Assembly: GCA_030141605.1 (NCBI GenBank)
Contig: JAQGDQ010001294.1
Coordinates: forward strand, 15,001-49,158
Length of the DNA stretch: 34,158 nt
Reading direction: 5' to 3'
Source: Tubiluchus corallicola
Lineage: Eukaryota > Priapulida > Priapulimorpha > Priapulimorphida > Tubiluchidae
Shown here: one piece after another, positions 8,985-20,645 of the stretch
How positions within the stretch are numbered: the first letter of the stretch is position 1
Layout of the letters: every line of letters starts with the position of its first letter
Translations under genes and position numbers: made by a program
The notes under the pieces: generated by a model
The model's input: the letters and a program-made list of their open reading frames with translations, nothing else
Told to the model about the DNA's origin: nothing
Database searches by the model: none

Positions 8985-11900
8985 CTGAAAAAAATCAGCA
9001 AGGAAATTCAAATCAGAGTTCAGTTAAATTCAGATCAATTCAATTCGAGTCGCAAAAAACGTTAAAAGCAGGTCATACATTTCTACCTAGACTCTCTACA
9101 GGGTTCACTTGGTGTATGGACCACAGTTTTCTAGAATGCAGAGAAAATCGGGTTCCAATCCTACTTGAAGTACTTTTTAGGTTTTTTTTAACAAAGACAA
9201 AAGACGTAAGAACGCAACATACAAATAATGAATAACATGTATCGTATGGCGTCGCCTAGCCCTGGCGTCGGCAGCCACTAGTTTCGAACTCAGGACTGGA
9301 TCGCTGCTGTCCGAAATCGTAACCACTCGGCCACCCAACTCAGGACGGCCTGTTCGCATGTTGTTAGGATCTAGACAAGTATTTTGAACTACAGTAAATC
9401 TCGCAATTTGACATGATTTAAAACTTTCAGTTTTTACTATAGTCTGCTTCCATGCAGTTAGAATTTATATGGCCCTTACTTAATAAGTAGGTTAGTAGGC
9501 TCTTAATTAATGTTGTAAATTCACGAGCGTCATAATTCTATAGAAACATAGGCTAACTGTAATAAAAACAAATTCTTACTCAGTTTAAGGTTAAAGTTTG
9601 ACGATTGAAATCACAACTGATACAACATTGAAACCAAACTTGAAAAACAGAAAATTCAAAACAGTTAGAGCTCAGACTGGATTTGAACCAGGGACGTTAC
9701 ACTTACAAAGCAGCCGCCATAAACGTTAGACTATCACTAAGCTTCTCGGTGATGTTGATAATTCAAAGTTCCTCCAAATAATTGATTAAATATTGTCATT
9801 TTATTTGCTTATTATTATAATGATTATTTATTTATTTATTTATTATTTATTTATTTTTTTATTTATTTATAATACATTTATGAACTGAAGTCAAGAGACT
9901 TATATGTCAATTAAAAACATCGTAAAATATATCGACAATGTACAGAAAGTAAAATTACATGGTACATGGTTAGTACAATAAATTATAAACACTTAAGTAT
10001 GTTAAAAAAATTGAAAGTGCAGGTAAAACGATGAAAACTTGATTAGTACGGCAAAATTGGATAATTATGGCAAAAAATTTACTTCTTACACCATTTATCA
10101 AGTATTACACCATATTACACCATGTAATAAATTTTTTTACCATAATTATACAATTATTATTTGCAATATAAAGATTATTATTAATGATACCGGCTATATT
10201 CCAGGTTTTTCAAGTTTGATTTCAAAACAAAAAATATGTAATTGAATTGTAGGATTGTACGGTCGTTGATAATAACTTTGACATTAAAGATTGTAAACGA
10301 TTAACAGCCCAAGAATAATTCTAATTCCTAAATGCTAATTAAAGCCTCTGCACGCAGGGTCTGTATCCGTATTATAAACAAAAGTTTTTAAACCGTTTTC
10401 CAGACAAAACAGCGCAAATGTAGGCTAATATGGCTCCCAATAATTCGCGAATTTTCGAAACTTGATGCCATCCTAGCCATTGAGCGAATATCAAAGACCA
10501 GACTAATCGGAAAACGATCTAATGCCATACTGTAGAATTTAATTCTATTGTGCTTCAAATCGACGAACTTTGAAAGTTTTTTTTAACAACAATACCAAGA
10601 CGAAAAAAGTGCAGAAGTTTCAATTAACACATGTGTGGTATATTTACAGAACGTATCGTAAAACGAAGCATTTTTGCACCACCAGAAGTAAAGATGCCTG
10701 CCAAGGTGCTGTTTAAACTTGGCATGAGAAAGATCGCATCGGTTCTTTAACCTCAGTAGTGCAAGCAAGGCTCATTTGGACCTCGCTCCACCAATTCAAC
10801 AGTACATTGTTTAAGCCTTACATTACAAGGTTCGTATAGTTTACGAGACGTCAATAATAATTAATGTAGGCTTACAACAGTTTTGCAATAAATTCTGTTA
10901 TTAAATCAATTTGTCAATAAGATTTTCGTAGAATGTCGAACGTCGAAGTTCAATCGATAGCGTAGCAATGGTCTGTTAGTAATATTCTCATAGTTATTCT
11001 AGCGGTGTATAATTATACAAATAATATTGTTCTGCCGTCGGGTTCTCCCCGCCAGGGTCGTTGTAATAACCCCTAGACGGTTCGAGCCACAGCCATCGGT
11101 GGGCGAGAGCTCTCGGTTCGAAAGCCACATCCTGAAAAGAGATTAGCAAACCAGACGACTGGGAGACATTTAACCAGTTTTGAAAGAGTGGCATAAGGCC
11201 CGACCAAAATCTTAACTAACTTAGTAATTTTGAAAAATTAAAATGTTAATAAAAGAATCTTTATAACCGAAAAGAACAAATAGCTGACTGAACATAAAAT
11301 ATAAAAATGAATCTACCCTTGAGGGTTCACCACTCCCTCACATTGACACCGAAACAGTTGGGAAACAAGTCCAAGGAGGGCGGGTGCAGGCTTGTCCTGT
11401 TTGATGCTCAAACTCCAGAAAGCACTGAACTCAAGAAAACAGAATGCGGCACTTATATTTATAGACTTTGCACAGGCAAAATAAGTAAGTATTTAAATTT
11501 GAGTGAGTGAACGTTTGAACGCAAAACAGCGCGAAGTTCAGGCCCCAACAATATCTTACACTGAGTGCAATAGTGCAATTTTAACTGGACCCTGTAGCAC
11601 TATTGTCCGAAGAAACTAGAGTTTATTTGCTAGGAAACAATATCTTACACTGAGTGCACACCTGTAGCACTATTGTCCGAAGAAACTAGAGTTTATTTGC
11701 TATATTACACACCACTAAAATTCCAAATATAAAATGGTATTATTCGCAGTAAAGTTAAAGTTTTTTACTGTACGCTGGCGGTCATCATTAAGAAATACAT
11801 AAAGAATGATTTAAAATTCGAAACAAAACAAAAAAATTATAACAAAACTGCGAGTATCAATGGAAACAATTAGACTGGGTTCCCAAGACTCAAAAAATTG

Positions 11901-13838
11901 GTTTCGTTCGGTCAGTCTGATCACCAGGTTTTAACTATATATCTAATCACAGACTGGACCTTGGTGTTTACTGCCTGGATTTCAGTACTAATTTTCAGTG
12001 GGTTTTTGGGTGTTACGGGGCAATTTGTGCATGACAAACAAGAGTCTATTTCATGTTGTATCTATGTAGGCATTGAAGATTTACTTTGCCTAATGTTATT
12101 CTACGGATCATTGTGTTCATTTGCTTAGCAGTAGGAATGACCCATCATGGCTTTCTGCTCTTAAACTGTCCCATTTCAGAATAGCCCAAAAACATGTTTA
12201 CTGAAACCCTGTTTATTTCTCCTAGACCATTTTATTTTTCTACTGTAAGTTTTTATCCGCACAGTGTGCTATTCTAGACATTGCTGTATAAAAATTCCCA
12301 TGTCAGTAGTTATTCAGAATGGGGCAGTAGTTGGGCACGGTGCATTTTGCGAAGCCACAACCAAAAAGGCTTGTTTACTTAATTGCACTTATGTTCAAAT
12401 GTAATGTTTTTTCATTTTCACTGCACTCCAACATTACAAAACTCACTCACAATAGTGTAACGTAGATAATCACAGTAATTATTAAAATAGCACACTGCAT
12501 CATTTTTGTTGGACAATTATGCCCCACTTGTGATAGAGTGCGCCCCCTCCGATTTGACCACAGCCAAAAACATGTTAACGTCAGACTTTTTGCATGTCTT
12601 TTTTAAATTTTACCAGTTTAAAACTTTCCAGTTTGTGTGATGAATAATGTTTGCAGCCAAAATAAGTACTCCATTTGAGCATGAGAACCCTGTTTGAGTT
12701 ACGTGAAGAAAGAAGATAGAGAAAGACGTGAAGCAAGAGAAAGAGAGGAGCAGGAAGGAGCTCGAATATTTGAAAAAGAGAAAATGGAACTCACAAGCTT
12801 ATGAATTAAAAATGCTTGCAACGTGTAGACAGTTATCAAATGCACAAACGCAGTTCTTGCCAGCAACTACTAGCAACACAGCCAGTGAGAAACGATTAAA
12901 AGTGCGTCTTTTTGTGGAAGGGTAAGGCGAGTCAATACTGGAGTGGCTCAATTATCACGAAAAAAGTTGCAAAGTCAATTACATTGCAAAAGAAAGCACA
13001 AAACAAATTGCAATTGCAAAATAACATGTGCGTATCACTTGCACTACATTTGTCTGAAAAAGTTAGTCATGGTTTTAAATTAGTATACAATGCTGACATC
13101 AACAATTACGAAAAAGTCAAACATGTCATCCTTCAAGCGTATTAGATTAGTCGCAAAAGCTACTGCCTTCCGTGATTCATTTAAAGCGCAAGGATGAAAT
13201 TGCACACAGGCTTTAGTATGCCTGAGGCAAGCTTTTTTACGTATTTCTTCCTTATGTTCTCTAAGTAGTATTTCAAAATTTCTAACAGTTTCCCAAAAAT
13301 AGAGCTTGTCACAAATTTAGCATGTAATTTTGTAAACATCACATTTTTTTAACTTATAAAAATTATTGCGTAACAAGGCAGAAAAGTCAATTTTGTATCA
13401 TGTTTATAAACCAACCTAGTGTTAGCTGCATAAAGTGCCGGTTTGCACAGTTCTATCTAAACAAGGGGCAAAGCAAAGAGTGAATTTATTAAATTTCTTA
13501 AATTTTTGTGTCACAGAGTTTTGAGGTGAAAGTTTTCTAGTTAACTTCTACCCTTATGTTTAAAGACAAATGTTAACGTCTAGCTTTATTTAACGCTTTT
13601 CTGAGAACGTGGAACTTGATTATAATAACCCAACTTTTTTCAAAATAATGGAAATGTGACTGATCTGTTCTGCTAACAAAATTTTGGGTAATTTATGTAC
13701 ATGTGTTCTCACATTACAAGTTATTGACCCGTTTGGGGTGTTTGCTAAAAAGATTCCCACCTAAGGACGAGTTGTAGAGAGTGCTCCTGCGCATGTCGTT
13801 GCATCAAATGATGATGATGATGATGATGATAATGACGA

Positions 13839-13870
<32 letters not shown>

Positions 13871-14874
13871 ACGACGATGGCTAAATTTTCTACGTTTTAG
13901 TTTTAAAAATTGATGAGTATTTTTTTGTATCCAAAAGCATAAAAGTAAAAAGATTGTTAATCACAAAGTTTATTAACAATAAGGATATTTTTGGGAAACG
14001 ATTACTTCCTTGATCAGGTTACATACAAATTAATCACATAAAAGTCGAGAATGTGTAGTTTGTTTATTCTGCATTTACTCTTTTCAAATTTTCCATTCTG
14101 GAATTCTATAGGATTAAATTTATGTAACCTGGTTAACGGAGCAGTCGTTCCCGAAAATATCGTCATTATTAACTAACTTGCTGTGATGAACTCTTTAGCC
14201 TCTAGTCTATTTAGTCGTTAGCCATTGTTGTGTTATCTCTTTAGTGGTATTCAAATTTTAGATAAATTCCTGTTAGATTTAAAAGAATAATTATTCACGC
14301 GTAAAACCTATTTATTGTCATTTATTCATGTTTCCAAGTATTCTTTACTACCTTTTGTACAATGCACACGTCCCCAGTACAATCGTGATTTTGGACGAGA
14401 TGGCAATTCCAGCAATAGTCGATTGAGACAAAGATACATATCGTCATCCAGTCTTAGAAAATACTCGAAATCGTAATGTTCTCTGGCCCACTTCATGGCC
14501 CACAGTAGCCGTCTAGCAAAATTTGGACCACCGGGCGTGTCGTAATCAAAAACAATGTCGCCATACAGGGCAGCTTCCTTTCGTAAGATGGCGTCCATTT
14601 TTTCTGGCAGCTGATTTCCAAATTTGTCTAGTTTATCGGTGAAGAAAACGCAAACGGCTTCTGGATAAGAATCGCACAAAGTCTTCCATGTTTTCCTGAT
14701 GGCATTTCGACGATCCTGCCGGATAGGAGCACTAATAATCGCTACAAATAGACGCTTTTTCTCAAGAGAAAAAAATGTCAACAAATGCTGCTGATGGAAC
14801 AACATATAGACGATAAAAATAGTGCAGATGGACACAGGAGCGAGAAATAAATTTCGCCACGTTCGTAATATCAT
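8464..14874 (-). CDS. GT31 family glycosyltransferase (beta-1,3-galactosyltransferase-like), 2 exons
   Basis: Type II Golgi membrane enzyme predicted to move a sugar from a UDP-sugar to a glycan in beta-1,3 linkage; donor and acceptor unknown. Exons 14874-14352 and 8984-8464 give 347 codons, a normal length for the family. An N-terminal signal anchor (about residues 9-27) follows a short Arg-containing tail. GT31 marks: RRNAIRKTW (55-63), an acidic YGDIVFDYD segment (about 104-112), the metal-binding DDD (143-145) in FEYFLRLDDDMYL, and RLYWGRVHC (164-172). Exon 2 continues with WVAMDEEFIILTKDI and four N-glycosylation sequons. The YWG and DEEF context is closest, in my reading, to the xylosylprotein galactosyltransferase (B3GALT6) branch, but this is not certain. 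The long frame upstream of the first ATG begins with TTG after a stop, so 14874 is the start. Confidence 0.83.
9272..9342 (-). repeat. tRNA-derived SINE head
   Basis: Minus strand shows a perfect A box (TGGCCGAGTGG) and, about 35 bases on, a B-box-like GAGTTCGAAAC. The rest does not fold as an intact tRNA. It lies in the GT31-like intron. Confidence 0.5.
9671..9750 (-). repeat. tRNA-Thr-like SINE head or tRNA pseudogene
   Basis: Minus strand has AGCTTAGTGATAGTC as D-arm/A box, an anticodon-loop-like TTTGTAA (TGT, Thr) and a perfect T-arm CTGG-TTCAAAT-CCAG. The acceptor stem is not paired, so it is likely a SINE head or pseudogene. Confidence 0.5.
9824..9870. repeat. (TTTA)n microsatellite
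   Basis: About 11 slightly interrupted TTTA units. Confidence 0.9.
9871..12689. other. Interior of the GT31-like intron, no gene seen
   Basis: AT-rich, with only short ORFs lacking recognisable domains. Contains the 11549-11701 direct repeat. Confidence 0.5.
11549..11701. repeat. Imperfect local duplication
   Basis: A segment from CAATATCTTACACTGAGTGC to GTTTATTTGCTA occurs twice (about 11549-11632 and 11640-11701). The second copy lacks roughly 20 internal bases. Confidence 0.85.
12690..13310 (+). pseudogene. Decayed retrotransposon gag-like fragment
   Basis: A charged coiled-coil-like stretch (EREEQEGARIFEKEKMEL) is followed, in shifted frames, by KRLKVRLFVEG and ALHLSEKVSHGFKLV...NNYEKVKHVILQAY. 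That order resembles the capsid part of Ty3/gypsy-type gag proteins, where a related segment precedes a YxxR-type helix. Several frameshifts and stops are present. It is inside the GT31-like intron. No protease or polymerase remnant was seen next to it. Confidence 0.45.
13807..13879. repeat. (GAT)n microsatellite
   Basis: Interrupted GAT/GAC trinucleotide run. Confidence 0.95.
13955..14190. mobile_element. Fold-back (long inverted repeat) element
   Basis: Two arms of about 75-78 bp (13955-14033 and 14113-14190) are imperfect reverse complements. The inner core CAGGTTACATA (14015-14025) pairs exactly with TATGTAACCTG (14121-14131). The spacer is about 80 bp. It looks like a small MITE in the GT31-like intron. 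No clear target duplication was found. Confidence 0.7.
14352..14874 (-). CDS. GT31-like gene, exon 1
   Basis: Encodes residues 1-174 plus one base: signal anchor, stem and the N-terminal half of the catalytic domain with DDD. The donor is AAAG/GTAGTA. Reading through the donor meets a stop after eight more codons. The single G left over joins GA of exon 2 to make Gly175. Confidence 0.87.
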
Positions 14875-16760
14875 CACAATTCGTTTTGAAAAACCATTTG
14901 CCTTGTTATAAACTATCAACTATCAACAACATGTTATTGCGACTTTAGTCATGATTATTATCACCTATAAGAAAAAGCTCATGCCTTCAGCTGCGTTAAG
15001 GATAATGCACGGTGCGCTGATGTGACGAATAAACAGCAGAAAGGCAGAACTTTTACACGCTTTGTTAAACTCACACTCTGCTGTTAGGCTGCCCACCCAT
15101 TTCTGTGGTGCGTTAGTAATTCAATTTTATACGCACCAATTTTACCGTATCTTGGCCATATTTTACACAAGTTTTTTTTATCCGTGCAGAAAATGAAATC
15201 AAATGTTGTTAAACTTTGAAGTCAATAATTTTAGTTTTATAAATATTACGAACTAAGGAGTGGTTCATAGTTTGTCCATTTTTATAACAGGTATGCGGAC
15301 GTTTTCAATACGTATTTATACGTAACGAACCAGGATCCATCGCGGATTCGACGCAGGATGCATAATGTCTCAGGCGGCATATAAGTGACAGAACTTCACA
15401 GCAGACGAGAAAAATTAAAAGATCCAGAACACAAGTATAAAATAAACTTTATTGTATAAACAGTAACTCCAAGTCTTCAAAAAGAAATGCATGTGAATAG
15501 ACTGTCCTATAAAAATTAGCAGCCGTACAGCATTATTCACCTTTACAGACAGAAAGGTCAGGTTGGAATCATCGAATTACGGCATGCATTCTGCTTTATG
15601 CTGGTACGTTACTGGACTTCCCAGCCATACCCATTACTAACATTACGTGTTGGTGAAAATCTGCCTTTGTAACAATATAATGGTTGTTATAACAATATAA
15701 CAGCATAAAAACTATCTTCAAAACCAGATATTTTTTCTAATTTTTTACTGGGAAATTAGACTGCGGAAAGAATTTCTAGGTATGCTGGCTGACATAATTG
15801 TCAGGTTGGCTGATCATATCAATTTGCAATGTAGATTAAGCTTGACTAAGTAGTTCAAAATTTTGAAAAACTCAATTTTATGCAATGCTGCTTGAGTTAA
15901 AGCTTAATTTTGATAACTACTTCCGTTCGAAAGCTGAATGAAAATTCCACCGGCATTATACCCAATTTACGCCTATGTTTATATATTACTAGACTAATAA
16001 AAGAAATAAATTCGGGCTTCGGAAATCGGATGCTACATAACGCTTCAGTCTCTAGTAACTTCCATTCAAAACTAAACTTTCAATTCAAAACGTTCAAAAC
16101 CAAATGTCATCGAGTAGGTTATTGTCTAAGCTAAAACTTATTATGTTTTAAAAATCAAAAAGTCGAGTTCGGAGATCAGATCAACCTGTCGTTCCCGTCT
16201 CGCAAAGCCCTACATTTAAAGCACAAATTTAAAATATACTACCTCTGAATAGAAATTTCCAGGCGCGGTAGTCGTTGCTATTCCCTTGAAAATTATGATG
16301 TAACTGGGAGATTTCGTGACTTTTCGTAAGCACGTCGTGGCTTTTCGTGAGCGCGCTGCTAATTCGCACTTCTGCAGCTTGCCTAATGTCCACACAAAAT
16401 TATTACAAAATCAGCTATCTAATTGTTTTGCAAAAACTTATTATATTTTTGATGAAGATTGACAGTGCCCTACATTTTCTTTAAGACAAATGACGTCATT
16501 GGAAGAAGAACGTGCATTGAAAATGGGAGCGCCCGAGCATAAAGTGATCGCGACTTTAAAGTGATTTTACTAGTTACACGAAGCGCTTATTGCAGTTTTA
16601 TTACTAAGTCCTTCTAACATTTTTCACGAACATTGAAATAAGCCTAACGTCATAGAAAACTTGGCATTTCCTTTAATGTGCACGATTGAACTAAATTTGT
16701 GAAAAACACTTATGAGCTGGTTGTTTTTAACTTTATTTTATCGAAAAGAGGAAGTAAACT
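14875..16760. other. Upstream of the GT31-like gene, no coding exon seen
   Basis: Intergenic AT-rich DNA. The only regulatory-looking point is the CRE/CCAAT pair near 16491. Confidence 0.45.
16491..16502 (-). promoter_or_regulatory. CRE palindrome joined to an inverted CCAAT box
   Basis: TGACGTCA at 16491-16498 is a perfect CREB/ATF site. It overlaps ATTGG, that is CCAAT on the minus strand. Orientation suits a minus-strand promoter. The GT31-like start codon is 1.6 kb away, so an upstream untranslated exon would be needed. Confidence 0.3.
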
Positions 16761-16894
16761 GTGTTGTTTGATTGGCTAAAATTGTCATTGCAGCCCAAAT
16801 ACCCTTTAGAACTTATTACAATGAAAAGAAATTCCAAATCTAAATGGGTGAAAAAGTTTCAGGAGCATAGCAGTATGGGCCGATTTTTTCAGGA

Positions 16895-17095
16895 GGGGGG
16901 GGGGGGGCTAAACCCAGATTTCGTGCACTTCATTTGGCGGCATGGAGAAATTTCGAGATTTCTTTTTATGAAAAATATTATTTTAATTTTTTTGTCATTT
17001 GGCCGGTGCCTGAAATATTTGGCGATTGCCCGAAAAAAATGTGACTGCCCGAAGCGGTGGGAAGGGGGGCTGCAGCCCCCACCAACCCCCTGGCT
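16895..17095. repeat. G-run and GC-rich palindrome region
   Basis: A run of 14-15 G residues near 16895-16908 and a perfect 16-bp palindrome GGGGGCTGCAGCCCCC at 17065-17080. Such stretches are common in repetitive DNA. The overlapping 137-codon ORF (16761-17174) has no recognised domain. Confidence 0.45.
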
Positions 17096-17109
17096 TGTTC
17101 GGGAGATAT

Positions 17110-17752
17110 GGAAACATATTCTGTCGATGATCAAGAAGCTACAGGTCCTGCCAATGATCAAGAGTTGTAAATGAAGAAAGTGCAGCACTCTTACAACAAT
17201 TTTGTGGGTTGTCAAGACAATCATTAAAATAGCCGTAGTAACTGCCTTACAAAATCAACTGCCGCTAAGATTCTAGAACAAAACGTCAGAGCGTACAAAG
17301 TTCAAGTACAGCAAATATTGTCAGAAGAGTTTAAAAATTGCATAAAAAAATCACTCGGCAAGAATGTGGAAAGAAATTCAAATGTTTCGTATCTCCCGCC
17401 AAACGAACTTCGTTGCGGATATCTTTGAGAAAAATGACGTAAGCTGGTGGCGTATTTTGCTTTAAATCGTCTAGATCCATCGCGTTTTAATCAATTTCTC
17501 GCTGCCTACGCATCACTTGGACACACCTAATGAGATGTCGGTTACGAAAAGCTGCTACTACCTCACTATCTCGGTGTTGAAACTTGTTCATGGACCAGAT
17601 AATTACCACAAAGCAAAGCCAGAACCTTTGGGAGTCCAAGATGTCGGATTGTGACGGTAACATGGTCGATGAAGACCGATAATAAGAGAATTGTAGTGTG
17701 CTCCTGAGCATTACAAAAGGCGAGAACGTTAAAACACTAATTATGACTATAT

Positions 17753-17822
<70 letters not shown>

Positions 17823-18856
17823 CTATATATGAGTTGACTATATTGTTACTTTAAAATAAATTCAATTGAATTGATTTTTTTTCTCATACAAAAACAATAT
17901 ACAGCAAAGTGTTAGTGACAAAGTAGTAGTTAAGGAGAAACACGTGGTGGAGAAACACAAATAAAGTGATTGAATCCGTGCGCTTACAATAACTCTGTTT
18001 TATCACCAGACATTAACAATTGTTTTGGCCGCAGCACATTTCTCTTAGCTGATCGTGGTATTTTACATTATTTACATGAGTTAATGCCGGAGACCAAACA
18101 CTTCTACTTCATTAAAAATTAGCACATTTGTGCAGAGAGTAGCCAAGCTGAATGTAGATCACAAATATCTAGATCTGGTGTTGACTGTATAAAAGTGTCC
18201 ACTTTGGATTGTGAAATGCAGATATAAAATTGTTTAAATTTTTATGACGACAAACAAACAACAGTCGTACAAACTGCATAACATATATTTCTATTGCTCG
18301 TTCACCGTAACCGCGGTTCATTAACATGATTAATAAGTCTTTTCATCATTTTACTTCTGTCTTAACATTCAGTCGAGACGCCATGCTGCCCAAATGATAT
18401 GTTTTGTCTGGAACAAAAAATTTCCTTTAAAGTCAACTTATCAAGATATTAATTATAGTTGACTATAATTTACTAAAGAACTTACGGTAAATAATTCAAT
18501 AAATTCAAACAAAATATACAGGCATGTTTGGCTTTAAATCATGAGTTTCACAAGAAAAGAGCATATATGACGAAATTTATCAGTACACCATTGCATTGAT
18601 AACATTGAAACCGGAATGGCAGATAGAAAAAACATGGACTCTAAAAGTTCTTTTTTCTTTAGTTCTTTCTTTACACTTGTGTGGAACCAGAGCACGTGAG
18701 GGTAGTACTGTTTACTTCACAGCCCAGCACACTCCAGCAACGCGGTGCTTGGCTGTTGTGCACTGTAACATCCTGTGACAATAAAACATTTGCAAATTAT
18801 TTTTGCTTTTATAGATAAGTGCCAGGATTATTATTTCAATTTACAGACCGAACATT
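17110..18856. other. Intergenic, no gene seen apart from microsatellite
   Basis: Short ORFs (17487-17711 minus, 18596-18778 plus) show no recognisable family. Confidence 0.45.
17757..17822. repeat. (TA)n then (GA)n microsatellite
   Basis: About 23 TA units to 17802, followed directly by about 10 GA units. Confidence 0.97.
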
Positions 18857-19222
18857 GTACAGGACATTATGAAAAAACAGTCTTTCAGCATTAACAATAT
18901 AGTAGTTTACCAAGGCGAGGTCTTCTCCAGTACTTGGGTAGAACCGGTCCTTCCTCACGCACGTTGTAGTAATGCAGCAGATTTCGGTCTCCAGTGGAAG
19001 TTGGCTAAGTTAGCGTCTCTTTCAGTCTACTTCGTGGGCAGCAGGTAGCCTTTTCCAGGAAGTCCCCACAGCTTCCCTGGCAGGACACAGAATGGGATCT
19101 CTTGATATCGGATAATAAGAAGATCATTTCTTCCGGGTTGCCACGCAGAACGAGAGTGATTTAGACCATCAAACGTGAATTCACAGGTGACAGTATCTTC
19201 ATCCAACGTAAAAGTAATTAGG
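18857..19222 (-). pseudogene. Unrecognised coding-like remnant
   Basis: Minus strand reads open for about 64 codons from 19222 (DEDTVTCEFTFDGLNHSRSA, later GKLWGLPGKGYLLPTK) to TAG at 19029-19027. A shifted frame then stays open from about 19003 to 18857 (ETEICCITTTCVRKDRFYPS). It is richer in GC than its surroundings. I do not recognise a family. It could be one decayed gene with a frameshift, or exons of an unseen gene; a 26-bp gap bounded by GT and AG is too short for a usual intron. Confidence 0.3.
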
Positions 19223-19440
19223 CTATGTAATAAATGCCTAATTTAACAAATGTCTCTCAGCAATTGTGTAACTGACGAGGTTTCACCAGCAAAGGAAGAA
19301 CATCGTTCACCAACGAATAAGAAGAACATAATAATGAACAAATCATCCATTTTTCGTTCAATCATCGTATGAAAGAAACCATGATATAGAAATATCTGAC
19401 CATTTTTCCAGCACGCTCATTCCACATTCTGCCACGTAGG

Positions 19441-19486
19441 CCAATCCTTCTAATATCCAGGCCTCAAAAGCTAACCGACCAATCAG
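19441..19486 (+). promoter_or_regulatory. Pair of CCAAT boxes
   Basis: CCAAT at 19441 and the NF-Y-like CCAATCAG at 19479, 38 bp apart. They lie 1.9 kb upstream of the SLC7-like ATG; a promoter role is only a guess. Confidence 0.22.
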
Positions 19487-19844
19487 AAACGAGTTCTGGG
19501 TGAAGTGACCTCAATAGTACAGCGACGAAGCTTTCACATTTGTTCAAACTTGGACATAATATTGTCATGGAAAAAATTGTTGCTAAACATATTTTTTTTG
19601 AAAAATAAAAGTGATGTTGAAACGAAACGAATTTCATCTTCTTCTGCCTAATTACATATTTAAGGTAGCTTAACAGAAACTGGCTTCAATTAATGGATAA
19701 CTTCATCAAAAATAATGCTACTCTTGACTAAAGATGGCAGCACAAGATTGGAATATTAAATCAATACATCAATATTATCAATCGTTAGGTAAACAATTCG
19801 TGATACCGTTTAGGTTAATACTTAAAGTGAAAAATAATTAGTAG

Positions 19845-20185
19845 CAGTAATCTACTAGATGGGGGACCATCACATGCACACGTCTGCACCAGGTAGAGAA
19901 AGTACTGTCACTCAGTTTGTTGTCAGTTGTCATGTGTTTACCGTGAATGGATCAAGCTTGAAGTGCGACAATTTAGGCTTTTGGTAAGCAAAAGAATAAT
20001 ATTTTTTGTATAGGATTTGATCAAGTTTATGTATAAACTTTCATATTTTTGTTTGCTTAAAATTACAATTACTAATTACAACATTGAAATTACATATGTT
20101 TGTTTCGTTTTACACAGTATTAAAACAATGGCTAAAAATTTACTGAAGCAGCACCCCCGGTAATTTTAACTACGAGCCGTTACTG
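19845..20185 (+). mobile_element. MITE family B, copy 1
   Basis: Strong similarity to 29085-29506 in the same orientation, from GTAGAGAAAGTACTGTC onward. The right end ACGAGCCGTTACTG mirrors the left end of copy 2. The left end (CAGTAATCTACTAG) is degenerate, and this copy lacks about 80 internal bases present in copy 2. Confidence 0.75.
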
Positions 20186-20244
20186 TTATTGTCTGATAAC
20201 TTACAGAAGAATAATTTATATTAATTGAAAGAACTGCTAAATAA

Positions 20245-20645
20245 GCAATTAATGCATTTTAGAGTGCACAGCAGTGCATTGCGATGCACCGTACTGCACT
20301 TCGTGGCATGATACGAATTAGCGTAACACACCACAACACTGCACCATGTTGAGCACCAATGTCAGCGTACTCAGTACTACACTGTTCTGTACTGTATGCT
20401 GTATCAGCTGCTAACAACAATTTGCATTAAACGGTACTGAGAAGTAATGCCTGATAAAATTTAGAGCATGTCAGAATGCAGCACAGCTCTGCATTGCAAT
20501 GCATTACACTGTACTGAACTTTAGAGCGACATACTACTCAGCATGATGAGGCACTGCACTCTCTTGCGCAACATGTCACACTACACTGCAGTACAACACA
20601 ACGTACAATGCAGCTCCCATTATCACGTATCAGCAGCAGTATGGC
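20245..20645. repeat. Degenerate CACTG/GCATT-type short-motif repeat
   Basis: Dense recurrence of ACTGCAC, GTACTG and TGCATTGCAATGCA words without a fixed period. Looks like an old, eroded satellite. Confidence 0.55.

Noticed and set aside
11027-11130. tRNA-like GGTTCGA words on the plus strand
   Set aside because: Two B-box-like words without an A box or any cloverleaf pairing.
14326-14351. Ending the GT31-like protein at the in-frame TGA (14328-14326)
   Set aside because: It would cut the catalytic domain in half; a phase-matched donor at 14352 joins a family-like exon at 8984.
16761-17174. 137-codon ORF
   Set aside because: Spans a G-run and GC palindrome, no domain, probably repetitive DNA.
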